In this document: positions 26,309-40,600 of the stretch, piece after piece
Numbering within the stretch: the stretch's first letter is position 1
Layout of the letters: every line of letters starts with the position of its first letter
DNA from: Centroberyx gerrardi
Taxonomy: Eukaryota; Chordata; Actinopteri; Beryciformes; Berycidae
NCBI RefSeq assembly: GCF_048128805.1
Contig: NC_136004.1
Span: forward strand, 23,806,284-23,870,283
DNA length: 64,000 nucleotides
Direction of reading: 5' to 3'
Notes under the pieces: generated by a model
Told to the model about the DNA's origin: nothing
Database searches by the model: none
What the model saw: only the letters and a program-made list of their open reading frames with translations
Made by a program: the position numbers and the translations under genes

Positions 26309-26397
26309 GTGTCAGGAGATGTGAGGACGGGTGTGTCGTCCATCGACCCCCCTGATCTACCTGTGTATCGACACACTCCCCCACCCTCACCTTCAGC
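26309..26397 (+). other. nipbl: 5' UTR part of the nipbl start exon
   Basis: From the acceptor after CTCCCAG to the base before the ATG at 26398. The leader is C-rich. The start is fixed by the invariant N-terminus MNGDMPHVPITTLAG. Confidence 0.65.
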
Positions 26398-28645
26398 ATG
26401 AATGGGGATATGCCTCATGTTCCCATCACCACTCTTGCTGGGATTGCTAGCCTCACAGACTGTGAGTGACACACAGCCCTGTTACAAACACACAATTTTT
26501 GTTCTCTCTCTCCTGTAGTTTAGATTACCAGCTGAAAAGTTCTGTCGTAATAGCTGTAAATTTCCAATTGTGATTGTATTTCTGGTTTCTCTTGCTTTGT
26601 CTACCTCCCTCTCCCTATTTTTCTACCACTATGTCTCCTTTCTTGCTTGCCTCTTCTCCCTCCCTCTTTCCCTACCTCCCTGCCACCCTTGCTTCCTCTC
26701 TCTTTCTCTCTCTCTCCTTGTCTCAGTGTTGAACCAGCTGCCCCTGCCCTCCCCTCTCCCGGCCACCACCACTAAGAGCCTACTATACAATGGGAGGATT
26801 GCAGAGGACGTCACCTGCCTGCTGGCCTGTCGGGATGAGAATCTGGCCTCCCAGCTAGCCCATGGCCTCAACCAGGTCTCCACAGAGCACATGTGAGTAG
26901 GAGTGCATGCGTGGCTGAGGACCGGCTAACTTAAGTATTAAGCCTAGGCTTTGGAACAGCCAGAAGGGCTCTGCCTGTGGATCTGAGGCTGCACATTGGC
27001 CTGAAAAGTGTGAACCCGTTTGTTAACCGGATAGAGCTTGGGGCCAGACGTAACTCTGCTTTAAAAATGACCTGTAAAATCTTAAAATTAATTCTAAACC
27101 AACAAAGAGAGGCCAGAACTGGAGTGATGTAGTTTTGTCTTGTTTGTACCAGTCAAAATCTTAGCCGATGCATTTTGAATAATATGTATATAAATTATCA
27201 GTGAAATTATTTTAAGTTCCCAGTATACATTTTCTGCATGTGCAATTGCTTATGCATGCATATATTGAAATTTGAAAGAGCAGTAGCACCAAAATTACTT
27301 TTGTCTTTGTCCATATGATAGTAAACCAAAAATGCATAACTTGTAGCATTCTGGTACTATTTTAATAGTTTTGCCTTTGTTATTCAAAATACACCGTGGG
27401 AGCAGAATACAGTTGAAGGCTCTATTTTTCATAGTATGGATTCTTTCTAGCACCTGTTGTTGAGGATCAGGATATACAGTTTTTGAACTTGATTCTTTGT
27501 GTGACCCATCCATCATACTTCCTGTGTATTATAATGTGACTGCGTGTGTCTGTTTCCAGAGAGCTGAAGGACAACCTGGGTAGCGATGAGCCAGAGGGAG
27601 ATGCACCACTGCTGCTGCAGACCATGCTGGCCAGGAACCCTGGCATCTTCAGGGAGAAAAGTATGGGGACACACACATGCAGAACATTGTGATATGAAGG
27701 CACACACGCATACAGATGTACTTACACAGTTACAAGTACACACAACACAATCATACAGACACACACTCACACAGACATTTATAAACTAAATACATTTATA
27801 ATTCTGTAAAGGTTTTTCTCACCTGTTACCTCCTTTGTAATTGTAACATAATGACAACATTTTTTTTTCTATTCCTAAGCAGATGTTATGCAGCAGCCTA
27901 TGGTACCACAGTACAAGATTACCCAGAATTCCATGCATAGCCCAGCCCAGTCTGGGAACTTCCAGCAGGCAGCCATTTCTCCCAACCCATCAAGGTAGGT
28001 AGGGGTGGGAAATGGAATTCACTAGTATGATAGTATAGCATCAAGTGGCATCATTTATAATGGTCACTTCTGTTTTTTTCCCCACATTATTTACCTTTTT
28101 GTTTGCTGATTATATCTCTGTTTCCTGATCACACCACATGATTTGGCATTATTATACAGTTTCGTGGATAATTTGCTGTATGTATAGTCTTGTCATAGCA
28201 CAAATCTCATTGCATAGTATCTCTATATTTTAGATTAATTGAAAAATAGTGAAATAAAAGGGCACTATCGCTATGCTATATCATGGTATCAAAACACTAA
28301 TAACTACTTTTTTTTTTTTTGTACTTTTTTTTTTTTTTTGTACTTTTTTCTTATTGTCCACCATGCAACTTCCCTCTACTCTCTCCCTCTGCTTTTTCTC
28401 TCCACAACCCTCCTGCTCTATCTCTCTCTTTCTCCCATATCATGCTCACATCCTCCCTGTTCTCTCCTCCACCTCTCCCAGCCGTTTTGTGTCGTCCCAG
28501 TCTGGTTCCAGTAGCCGGTATATGGGCCAGCAGAACAGTCCAGTGCCCAGCCCCTACACTCCTCAAAGCCCTGCTACTGGCTACATGCAGCAGTATCCCC
28601 ACCAACAACCACCCAGCTATAACCAACACCAACAGATACAGCAAG
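26398..28645 (+). other. nipbl: nipbl N-terminal region (MAU2-binding), coding exons 1-5
   Basis: The first ~90 residues (MNGDMPHVPITTLAG, LLNQLPLPSPLPATTTKSLL, ACRDENLASQL) are close to human and correspond to the segment known to bind MAU2/SCC4. After that the sequence becomes Q/P/S-rich and less conserved. Confidence 0.85.
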
Positions 28646-31600
28646 GTGACACTCAGGAGTGTGTCTGTGTGTGTGTGTGTGTGTGCATGGCGGTTTTTGT
28701 TGAATATGGATCAGTGTTTCCCAGACATTTCATTTAGTGAGCGCAGTTGCTTTTCTTTGTTCAGGCATTAAATTATCTTACTCTATTTAATCTAATGAGA
28801 AAAGCATTGGTTAACTTGCTACAGTAGCTGACTGTTATACTCCCATCTGATTACTGCTAGGTTTGCAAAGCAATTATAGCATACAGCTAATTATAAATGG
28901 GTTACCCTGTCATCACGTAGTGTAGGCTAACATAAACTTTGCCTCTGTTGAGTTTGTGTCAGCACCTCCAGCCTGTCTGTCTGAACAACACTATGCACTG
29001 CATCATAGGTGCAAAGTGCTTGACAGAATGAAACCTTTGTTTTTTGTAAACTACATTGGTGAGAAATGTCAAGTTTGAACACCAGCTTATGTTGTGTTCC
29101 AGAGATAATAGAACTTCCTATTAGGAAAAATGCACCGACACGGCCTTTGCAAAAAAAAAAAAAAATGGCAGTTGATAACATAGTTAAGCATTTAATTTTT
29201 TGTCAAAGACCTTTACTGTTGAAACAGAACAAAATGGATACAATTGGATAAAGTTTAGGTACATAAATTTACATTGGGCAAAGAAAATCTGGCACAAGAC
29301 ATGTATTTTGTTTCAATTTCCTTTTGCATAACATATGAGAAGTATTTGAACTCATTGAAAATTGAAACCTTTTTCCAAATGGTCCTGCTGAGTTTATCAA
29401 CTACAGATTCAAAGATGCAAGTTAATATGACTGAACGTTTTTTTTAGATGGAAGAATGTTGTTTCGTTTAGTCTGCAATAAAACTGCAAATAAAAGCGGT
29501 GGCAAGTGATGACCACTCTCCAGTAGATGTCAGGGAACGTGTCATATTTAAGCACATAAATGCCACTTTAAAATAAGTGGCGTTCAGTCAAAAATGATTT
29601 GCTTGCCATTGAAATGACAGCTCAGAAATGCATTTTTCAATTGGGAAATTAAAGGGCCTTATCCATAACTAGCACCCTGGCTATTGTAGCCTATATGATC
29701 AACTGCAAGAAATAAGACAGCCTACAGACTCAGGCTCACACAGACTCAGGCTCACACAAACTGCAGAATTAAATGTATGCCTCAAGTCAGGGGGTTTTAA
29801 GTGTTTTAATTTCAGGGTTTATTGCTGGATATAATTTGGTACCGAATTTATACTGTTGGTGGGGAGATAAGTGTGGGAGAGTCACACTCCTATATCGTTC
29901 TCTCACTCTCCTAATTTAAAGTGAATGAGCTAATAGTGATTTTAAATTAGTTCTCATTGTGCTGGGGATCTCCTGGAACCCCTTAAAGGACCCAGGAGGA
30001 ACTCAGACCCCACACTGGGAATTTCTGCTACAAGTGATCAAATACTCAGAACAAAATTCTCTAATAACACTCTGGCTCAAGTAAGTGCTTGATGCTCTCT
30101 CTTGATGAAGCAAATAGATCTAATAATTTCATGATTTATTTTTTTGGACACACACCCATTTTGATTAATGGATGGTTTCAATAAATGTGGCATCTTCTCC
30201 ACTTTATCTGGCAGTGTCCGTGGCAAGCCCCATGGTTCCAGGTGGCATAAGGAACATCCACGAGGGCAAGGTGTCGGGTCAGATGGCCAACACTGCCAAC
30301 CACCACCCAGACAGACATGGCACTGAGGACTACATGAACATTGTACACCGGCTGGGCAACGAGGTAAGACTGTGATACTGTAGAAATAAATGAATACATG
30401 ATAAATATACTACCTAAACTTGCCAACAAGGTAAGAATGAGCAACAAAGAAAAACATGCATATCCCGCTCCAAAACCCGTTCAAGCCAGTCAATGTGCAC
30501 AAAAATGAAATGCTGGGGACCAAACATTTAGTACATTTTCACATGGTGTTCTTTTATTACCTCTTTTATTGCTAGATTATCATCACACATGATGCTGTTG
30601 CCTGAAACATCTATTGAGGTGGCTAAAAAGTTACACCATTGAAAGCATTTTCAAAGAGTGGTGACTCTCTGTTGTTTTCACCAAGTTCAGTGTTTTGGCC
30701 TGCCTGTTAGTTGTGTAAAGACATTTTTGCAGCAAAACTTTGGTGAAATTCGAGTTTAAGGCTCATGCTTGGTAGCTAACCTCTGTCTTGTATGTGTGTC
30801 CAGGAGACTGGTGACTCCACCATGAGGAACGCCTCCTTCCCTCTGAGGTCTCCCCAGTCCGGCTGCTCCCCAGCAGGGAGTGAAGGTACACCCAAACGTA
30901 AGGGGACAGGGGGAGGAAAATGGGACTAGATTGCATACATGCAAACTCACCTCTTCTCATTTAGGAGCAGCCTCTTGTGCTGTAAAAGCCTCACAGTTTG
31001 CATTTCATAACAACAAAGTAGTTTGATGCTATCAGGCCTCAAAAGTGATGCTAGGCCACTGGTGATGTTTTTTTCAACCTTAGTGGCCTTCTTCCTTTAG
31101 GAAAAGATGGCATAGCATTAGAGTGGAATGCTTTCAGTTCTCTTTTTCAGATGTCATCACAGTGTTAGACCTGGGTTCATGCACTTTTTTTCATGCCTTG
31201 TAAGACAACTTTCTTTTTGCTTTGCTTCCTCTCAGCGGGCTCTCGTCCCCCGCTGATCCTGCAGTCGCCACCTCCCTATGCGGCCTCACCAAGGGAGGGA
31301 GGACCTGACCAGAAACAGCAGCTTCAACAAAGGAAGAAGGGCCCGGCGGTGAAAGAGGAGAAAGATATGTACGACATTGTCAGCTCTCCAAACAAGGACT
31401 CCACCAAACTCACCATCAAGCTGTCCAGGGTCAAGTCCAACGAGTCCGACACCCCAGGTAAGTGCTTCCTGAACTGAATGTAAATGGGTCTAATGAAGAT
31501 TTTGAACTGGCCCAGTCTGTAGTTGGATGTCCACAGCTATCTATCATCAATATTTTCCATTGTGTTGCTACGGTTCCTACGCCTCAAGTTTCACACTTCT

Positions 31601-34600
31601 CATAAGTACCTATTAAATTATAAATACTTAGAAAAGGATATGCTGCTCTCACTCCTTAAAAAAGGAAACAAAAAAACAACAACAAAGATAGAACCTTGTC
31701 AATCAGAACCCTTGAATCCCTTGAATGTCACCATCCAACCCCCCATTGATTGTCTCTATTCACTATATACTGTCTAGAGAAACGCTTTTAAAACAACCTT
31801 TTAAAACCTTTTTTTTTTTTTAAATACTCCAGGTGACGTTGTGCCAGTCATGGACCAGAACTCTGATAACATGGAAGCAGAACTGGGCTTCCAGCAGGTG
31901 CCTGTTCTCCAGCAGAACCTGGGAGCCCGCCAGCAGCAGCAGGCCTCCCAGCAGACAGGTGGCGCCAGTGGCCTCCAGCCTCCCTCCTCCCCTTACGATG
32001 AAGCAGAACTGGATGCCCTGGCTGAAATCGAAAGGATAGAACGAGAGGCGGCCAGCGAGAAGTGTTCCAAGGAGGTCCAAGACAAAGGTGTGTAAGATAT
32101 CTGTAGAAATTCATATGGGGATAAGAAACTGAACTGTGACTGTGCTGCATGTAGAAATCCAGAGGTTTTCCTAGTGTATGAATTTGCGGTTTTACCTCTG
32201 TTTTTTATCTCCCGTTCTCTTTCCAGACAAGCCGTTAAAGAAGAGAAAGCAGGACTCTTTCCCCCTGGAACCAGGCGCAGGTGGGCTGGGCGGCCCCACA
32301 GGAGCCCCAGGCAGTGGATCAGCAGGAGGGGGCAACGCCGGCAAGCTGACCCCGCAAGAGGCCACCGCGGCTGGGAACGGAGCCAGCCGCCCTCCCCTCA
32401 TGGTGAGCATCGACCTCCAGCAGGCAGGCAGAGCTGATGGCCAGCTAGACCCCTGTCTGGCCGCCCCTATTCCAGCCCTCGAGGCCCAACGCTGGCCCGA
32501 AGACCCAGCTAGTGGACCTGCTGCAGTGGAAGGTTCCGACACTGTTTTGCGGTTGAAACCAGATGGCCGACCGGAAGTGATCAAGAACCGGGTGGATAAA
32601 CATGATGGCAGGCGAGAAGGTCGGGAGTCAACAAAGCACCGACATGATGGGAAACCTTCCTCCGACCGACGGGGAGAGACACCAAAGTCATCAAACCGCG
32701 GGGAACATGGACGAGACAGGGACCGAGACTCTGACCGAGAGAGGAGGCATCGGAGTGAGACTGGAGGTCGGGACCGACGCTCACCCGATTCACGCTGCCG
32801 AAGTGACAGAGACAAGTCTGGGTTCCGATCCTCTTCCACTGGAGATCCTGGTCGGAGTAGCAGCAGGCAAGATGGGTCCAAACCGGCCTCCTCCGCTTCT
32901 GGTCCCAAGATTCCAGACTCCTTCCCTGCTCATCTCCTGGGAGGGCAGAGTGGCGCGCTGAAGAACTTCCAGATCCCTAAGGTGATCTGGACCGACCCAA
33001 ACCCAATACCTACCCACCTACCAATCATTCAACCGTCACTGCCTGCAATCTCACAAAACCAAATCACACCACTGCTCGCTTGCTTGTTTTTGTTTTGAAT
33101 CATTGCCATCTGTAAGCCTTTTGGTTATCCCAGGGATGGTTTTTAAAATTCTGTTAACACATTAGAATTATAACCTAACATCTGTTTGGAATAGATGGAA
33201 ATGGTTTAATTTGATTTGTTAAATTGTAAGTCCTGAGTATAGCCAAAAGCAAGATCCTTAGCTCTTTGTAGCCAAAAAGATGTTGGGTACTAACATCATA
33301 ATCACTAATCAGATTTTGGGAAAACAACTTTATTTTTTTTCTTTATTTTTTCGACAGTGTCATAATATCAGTTTGATCCATTGTTTACATTTTTGTTTAT
33401 TACCCTAGTTATTTTCTGGTTTGTAATCAAAGCTCATATCTTTCAAAGCCCAAAACTTTGAAGTGTGAGCATTGTCAGAAAATAACCTCAGAATCCTCTC
33501 CTCACCCCTTTCACCCTTCTTTCAGGTGAAACGTGATAAGGATGGCAGTGGGTCAACAGAAGGGCAAATGTGGGGCCAGCCCAAGGTGAAACTGGAGAGG
33601 TTGGGTTTGGTGCAGGACTTTGAGAAGAGGCCCAAGCCTGTGGTGGTGCTGAAGAAGCTCTCCATTGACCAGGTCCAGAGGATCATCCGGCACAGCAAGT
33701 CTGGCAAGAACAGGTTCTCAGGGAAGTCCGGCAAAAGTAAGGACAAGCTTTGCAACTGCAAGCAATTATGCTCATTTCTTGCCACTTCTATTACAGACGT
33801 TTTTCACTCTTGTGTCTCTCTCTCCCCTGCACTTTTTTTGTTTGATATGTTGATTACTTTTCAGGACATTCTTTTCCTAACCTAGCTCTCTATAAACAGT
33901 TATGCCAACATTGTGTGTGTATGTTTACCAAAGACTGATAATACCATGTTACGTGTCATACCTTCAGGTGGTATGGACCCGGCAGTTCTGAAGGAGCTGC
34001 CTCCGGAGCTGCTGGCAGAGATTGAGTCCACCATGCCGCTGTGTGAAAGGGTAAAGATGAACAAGAGGAAACGAAGCACTGTCAACGAGAAGCCCAAGTA
34101 TGCCGAGGTCAGCTCGGATGAAGACTTTGACGCCAATGGAGAATGTGAGTCTTTGGATAAGACTTCTCACCCTTGCAGAGTTTACACCAGCAGTGGAGAG
34201 ATCAGATTTCATTAACTATGGATGGGGAGGAGAGAGAATGAGTGGAAACTAGTGAAAATGGTGAAATTACTGGCCAACTTTTGTTACAGTTGAAAGCATA
34301 ATAAAGCTGAAAGCATAAGTGAAATCTTTTTCAGAATACTGTTCATACTATTTTCTACAAAAAATACATCTACAATTCATACAATCTAATCGATTTGAAG
34401 TGCTCTCTTGTCAATGGTAGACAGGCAGTGGTGACCAATCTCAATGAATTTTGATGGAAATTGAGATGGTTTTCTTTATGGCCACCAACTCACTATAGGT
34501 GTGAGTTAGTAGCTGTTCTGGCCTAACGGTTTCATTATTAGATTCCTTGGGCCTATTTGTTTTGAAGACTTTGCCTTTTATCTGACTTTTTTTTATCCCT

Positions 34601-37600
34601 ACAGCTGCAAGAAAGCGACAGCGTCGAGAAAAAGACAAGGCCTGGGACTTCGAGGAGAGGGAGCGCCGGGGTTCAGGGGATCATCGGAAAAGCGGGGGGC
34701 ACCGAGACAGCCGGCGAGGCTCAGGGAGTCGCTACCGGGACTCATCCGAGGAAGATTCACCACCGCCCAGCATAAGTGAAGGTCTGTGTTCAAGCCGTAG
34801 TGTTGAAAGTTGCATAATGTGTCTTTGTCGGGTCTTCTTCCAATTCACAATGAAATCTACAGCCACGTAAGATTTGTCATTATTTGACACCACAGTGATG
34901 ACTAATCTTTCTATGTGCACACACAGACACTCACACACATGCACTTGACATCACAGACTAGGAATAAATAAGTAGAGTAAAATGAAATAAATCAACATTT
35001 TACTTACTTATGTAAATGCAAGGTACATGTAACAATTTGTCTGTAGCCCAAATAATGAAGAGGGTCTTATGAAGTAATTTTATTTGTTTATTTTTATTTT
35101 TATTTTTTATATATTTTCCAGGCAATTCATACTGCTCATTGACAGTATAAGATAATACAGAAGAGGGAAAAAAAACTTTGCGAGTGCTGGGTCACAAACA
35201 AAAAACAAATAAATGAGTGAATTTACTTACGGAGTTGTATAGCGCTTGCTCTGGCACACAAGATAAAAACAACATGATCCAAGAAGTAAAAAAAAAAACA
35301 AAAACATAGTAAAAACTGAAGATGAAAATTGTCTTACTCAGTTGCCAGAAAAATGAAGATGAAGGAGAAGCAGAAGAAAAGGAAAGCCTATGAACCTAAG
35401 CTGACCCAAGAAGAGCTGATGGACTCGTCAACGTTCAAGAGGTTCTTAGCCAGCATCGACAACATACTGGAGAATCTGGAGGATGTGGACTTCACTACCA
35501 TGGGTAAGTATCTAATCTGATTGACTTTCCAATCACTGCCACCATAATTAAATATTGGTATATATTAAATATTGGTTCTGGATTTTCCTGAATTATCTGC
35601 TTGTGTAAAAAGGGATTAGTTGTTAATTCCCTATTAATGATTAATGTGAACCTATTTTTCTTCACCTGCATGAAAATTGGCCACCATTTTCTCCCCAAAA
35701 CTTTATTAGCATTAATATTCTTTGGTCTGAAGGTTATGAAACATTGTTTGAAAAACAACAAAATAGACACCAGCCTCACCATATTTTATTGTGTTTTTGT
35801 TAAGTATTCATACTTTTATACATACAATAATATTTTCACTGTATATTTGTTTTCTAACAGCAGATGACGATGAGATCCCTCAGGAGTTGCTGCTGGGTAA
35901 ACACCAGCTGAATGAGCTGGGCAGTGAGTCCGCCAAGATTAAGGCCATGGGCATCTCCAGCAGGGTACTGTACAACATCTAAATATATATATATGAATAT
36001 TAGTTATGTATCGTTATGTAATATATATTTATATATGTAACACATACTAATCTCAAACACCAAAACCTAACTATCTTTTAATGTGTTTCCCAAAAAATCC
36101 AGAGGATTCTAGCAAAAAATATCTGTTTTGCACCGTATCCCCAAATATTTTGAGAGGGAAACTCTGCCATGTTGCCCAGTACAGTTTAACTGTTTTGGAT
36201 GTTTGTTGTCCCGTCTCCAGCATTGCTGCTTCAGATGTAGGTCTAAATGACGTTGTTCTCTGTTATCCCAGATCCCCTCAGACAAGCTGGTGAAGCTGCT
36301 GAACATCCTGGAGAAGAATATTCAGGATGGTTCCAAGCTCACCACCCTGATGAACCATGTGAGCTCCCTTACAATTTATGTGTTGAAAATGGTGTTTTAC
36401 ATCACTTAGTCAACATGAGACTGTTATGTGGACTTCTGCTGAAATTCATATCCATATAAAAAATTTAAGGATGTTCTCTCTGATGATACTGGCAGACAAA
36501 TGGAAATTGTTGGTACGGTATCAAAATAATTATGAATCAATCATTTATTGCCATCCTTGCCAATGTTGGATTGATATTTCTTGTGTGTTAGCAAAATTAA
36601 GTTATCAAATAATGCTCTCAAAAGCAAAAGAAGCTCTCATTATTAAAACACTGCACAAGTGTTTCTTTGCTAGAGTGACTTAAAAAATTCAAAGGTGGTT
36701 CCCAGATTGTAGATGTTTAAGACTCCTTGCTGTAAAGAAAAACAAATCTAAGTTCTTTTCCTTTTTACCCTCAGGACCACGATGCCGAAGATGAGGAGAG
36801 GCTGTGGAGAGACCTGATCATGGAGAGAGTCACAAAGTCAGCAGATGCCTGTCTGACAGCCCTCAACATCATGACCTCAACGCACATGCCCAAGGCTGTC
36901 TACATAGAAGACGTCATAGAACGGGTGCTACAATACACCAAGTTCCATCTTCAGAACACACTGTATCCGCAATACGACCCCGTCTACAGGGTGGACCCAC
37001 ATGGAGGTGAGGATAAGGCAAAAACCTGAGTGAAACTAAATTGATTCAGCTTGGGTCTCTGGCTGAATTTTTTGAAGAACCCTGCACCGGAGTCTTGTGA
37101 ATTTATGAGTGTCATTAAGGCTTTGCCCGGGGATGTGAGGAGAACTAAGAGGCCAGCAAACAGACATGGCAGGAAATGATCCCCGATGTCTGGAAATGAC
37201 AGGGCTCTCCTTCCCAAATACAACTTTCTCCATTACTGTCTGTATAGCCTCTCCCTGTATAGAAATATATCTTGAGCACAAATGTTATCGACTACACTAG
37301 GCAACATTAGCCTGCAGATTAGCCTGCAGAATAGTATGCAAAATTTACTTTTGTGGAAAAAAAACACTTGGGGGGTCCCACTGAGAAAAGGTTTGAAAAG
37401 TCTACTCTTTTCCATATAGGTGGCTTGTTGAGCTCCAAGGCGAAGCGGGCTAAATGCGCCACACACAAGCAACGTGTCATCGTCATGTTGTACAACAAGG
37501 TGTGCGACATTGTCAGCAACATCTCCGAGCTCCTGGAGATCCAACTGCTCACAGACACCACCATCCTCCAGGTAATAACAAAACATATTTACAGAGTTTG

Positions 37601-40600
37601 GTCTCAGTTACCTTTTTAACAAGGCAAATAGTTGTTAAAAAGTAAATAGTTTGAGTGGGAACCAGATGATGTGAGATGATGTCCACTTCACTTCCCCACC
37701 TCTAATGTCTTTCATCACACTCTTCCCCATTTCTCCCCCTTCTCTCTCTCCTTCCTCATCTCTTCTTTGCACTCATCTTCCCCTCATTCCCTCAGGTTTC
37801 TTCCATGGGAATCACTCCGTTCTTTGTGGAGAACGTCAGTGAGCTGCAGCTGTGTGCCATCAAACTGGTTACAGCGGTAAGCTTTTACCTATCTAAAACA
37901 TGTACAAGGGTTAAGAATGCTAAGTCAGTGTTTGTTTGAAGATGCCTTCTTGCAATCCACTGTATGGGTTAGCATACACAGAATTGTTTTGTGATAATTA
38001 GATACTTGCATGATTTTCAGCCAAACATCATATCATTTAAACAGTTACCTGACTTTTGTGTACTTATCCACCCCTTAGTGCTCTGTTCCAGCATCTGTTT
38101 TTACCTGAGCACAAAACTCTGAAGGGAAAAACTAACCTTCCTATTATTGACCTTCTCCAGGTGTTCTCGCGTTATGAGAAGCATCGGCAGCTGATCCTGG
38201 AGGAGATCTTCACCTCTCTGGCCAGGCTGCCTACCAGCAAACGCTCCCTCAGGAACTTCAGGTATTCCGTTTTATTTATGTATTTGCATTGGTTTTTGGT
38301 TTTTGCAAGCAATAGGCATAAGTGGAGATGCTTAAGTATGACCTTACTGCCGTAACTTGGGTCTTGTCCAATACTTCTTCCATTGAAAATTACTTTTTTC
38401 CCCTCGAGTGAGACTTAATCAGTGTCTACACTCCCAATGTTGTCTCCAGTCTTTCTTTTCACCCACCAGCCATAAAAATCAATGCCACTCTACTGCCCAG
38501 TAATAACAATAATCCTAAACACCCCTACCCATAATAAGAATCTATCATCTAAAACAATGACCTATTGTGTCCTCAGGCTGAACAGCTCGGACAAGGATGG
38601 AGAGCCCATGTACATCCAAATGGTGACGGCCCTGGTGCTGCAGCTCATCCAGTGTGTGGTCCACCTCCCCAACGACAAGGACACCTTAGACGAGTATGAC
38701 AGCAAGGTAGGACAGCAAGCAAACACACACACTCAGACACACCACATACAAATACAAGCTCACGCTCACATCCACAAACATGCACACACTCAGACATACC
38801 ATTTACAAACAGAAGCGCATTCACACATATGTGTTGAGGCTAATCCAGTGAATCCTTTTTTTTTTTTTTCAGGTGGATCAAGATGTGTTGATAACCAACT
38901 CCTATGAGACGGCCATGAGGACAGCGCAAAACTTCCTCTCAGTCTTCCTCAAGAAGTAATAACCTCCATGTCCATGCTGCCTTTAAATATGCTATATGTA
39001 CTGTTTGATTATAATGCTGCAATGTAGCAAAACTCTGCTGTGCCACTTAAACTGGATTCATCAGTGCTATAGTAGCACAATTATGCCTCGCCATTAGGGA
39101 CAGTGTATTTTTACTTTCTGATGGTTTAGAATCGATAATTAAGTCTGTTTCTTCCAAACAAAAGCTTTAAGTTGCTCATAGAGGCTGTTTCGGTAATGTT
39201 TTGCACTAACTACAATATGCAGCTCCTAGTGCCTTTTACATTTCACACAGTAATTTCTGTTTTTCGTTCCTCCCATCCCCCATATCTACTCACCACATTC
39301 CCTCTGTCTGTTTTTTCTCCTCCTCTGCCGCTCTTTCTCCTTCCCCTATCCCAGGTGTGGCAGTAAGCAGGGAGAAGAAGACTACCGGCCGTTGTTTGAG
39401 AACTTTGTCCAGGACCTGCTGTCTACAGTTAACAAACCAGAGTGGCCTGCTGCAGAGCTGCTGCTCAGTCTGCTTGGCAGACTACTGGTTAGTGTGGCAG
39501 TCTCAGAGCTTTTCTAACTAGAATTGTGACCATGTATATTAAAGTGTTTGCACCGTGCAGTTAACTTAGTAGACCATACCCTTGTTATGAAGGGAGGAGA
39601 AAAGATTGAATATATTTTTCTAATCTTGAGACAATTGAGACATGGACTTTTTGAAAGGGTTTGCAGCTCAATATTTGGAAAGTGGTCCTCATATTTTGTG
39701 CATTCAGTGCAGTTTAAGCATTGTTGTTGTAGTTCCTCAAGTAGCCACTAAGGGCATGTTGGAGAAGCATGTTGTGCTTTTTTTGAAGTCAAGTTTTATT
39801 CTACGCATACTCATTCAGTCATTCAAGTGCAACAGCATTACTTTGTGATTTTTTGGAGTGAAATATTGAAATAAATTGGCCTATACAGTGTGTTTTAATT
39901 GTTTGTAATGTAATATATCCTTGCACCTTTCTGTCAGGGCTTCTGTCTTGTGTTACAAAACACTGTTCTCAGTTTGTATTTTTAAGCACACGCTAAAGTA
40001 AGTTCAACTTGAGAGCAATGGTGCAACGATAGTATCAATTTGGCTCACATTTTACTATCTTTTTAGCATGTCATCGAAAGTCAATTTATGTATGTAGCAT
40101 GATATTGTAACTATGTGACAACAGTGTCTTTGTTGCTGACCTCTATTCTTCTGTTCTCCCCTTCTCTGTGTCTCTGCTCCCCCAGGTGCACCAGTTCAGT
40201 AACAAGCAGACCGAAATGGCTCTGAGAGTGGCATCTCTAGACTACCTGGGCACGGTGGCTGCCCGTCTGAGGAAGGATGCAGTCACCAGCAAGATGGACC
40301 AGAGATCAATTGACCGCATCCTGCAAGAGGTAGAAGAAAGCCTTCACATTTGTTTACCTCACTTGGTCTTGAAGATAGAAGCTTATTTTTTCTTCATAGT
40401 GACAGAACTAAGTATAATGGAATGAGCATAGAACACAGCTACCACAGCTAAACCATCTGGTTTCTCTACAGGCTCCTTTTAACTGCAACATTTGGTAGTC
40501 CTAGTTGATAATGCGATATCAAGTGAAAGCAAAGGATTATTGATCTTTTTTACTGTAAACTCTCAAGTTTATTTCCTTGTTACATTATTTTATGATCCAT

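Noticed and set aside
32192..32908. 238-codon minus-strand open frame opposite nipbl exon 10
   Set aside because: A shadow frame of the GC-rich, Arg/Asp/Ser-rich nipbl exon; the + strand frame is spliced and homologous to NIPBL.
32982..33098. Extension of the nipbl exon 10 frame past 32981 to a stop at 33098
   Set aside because: The bases after 32981 are a donor (GTGATC); the family sequence continues with KRDKDG at 33526. Intron retention is possible but unsupported.
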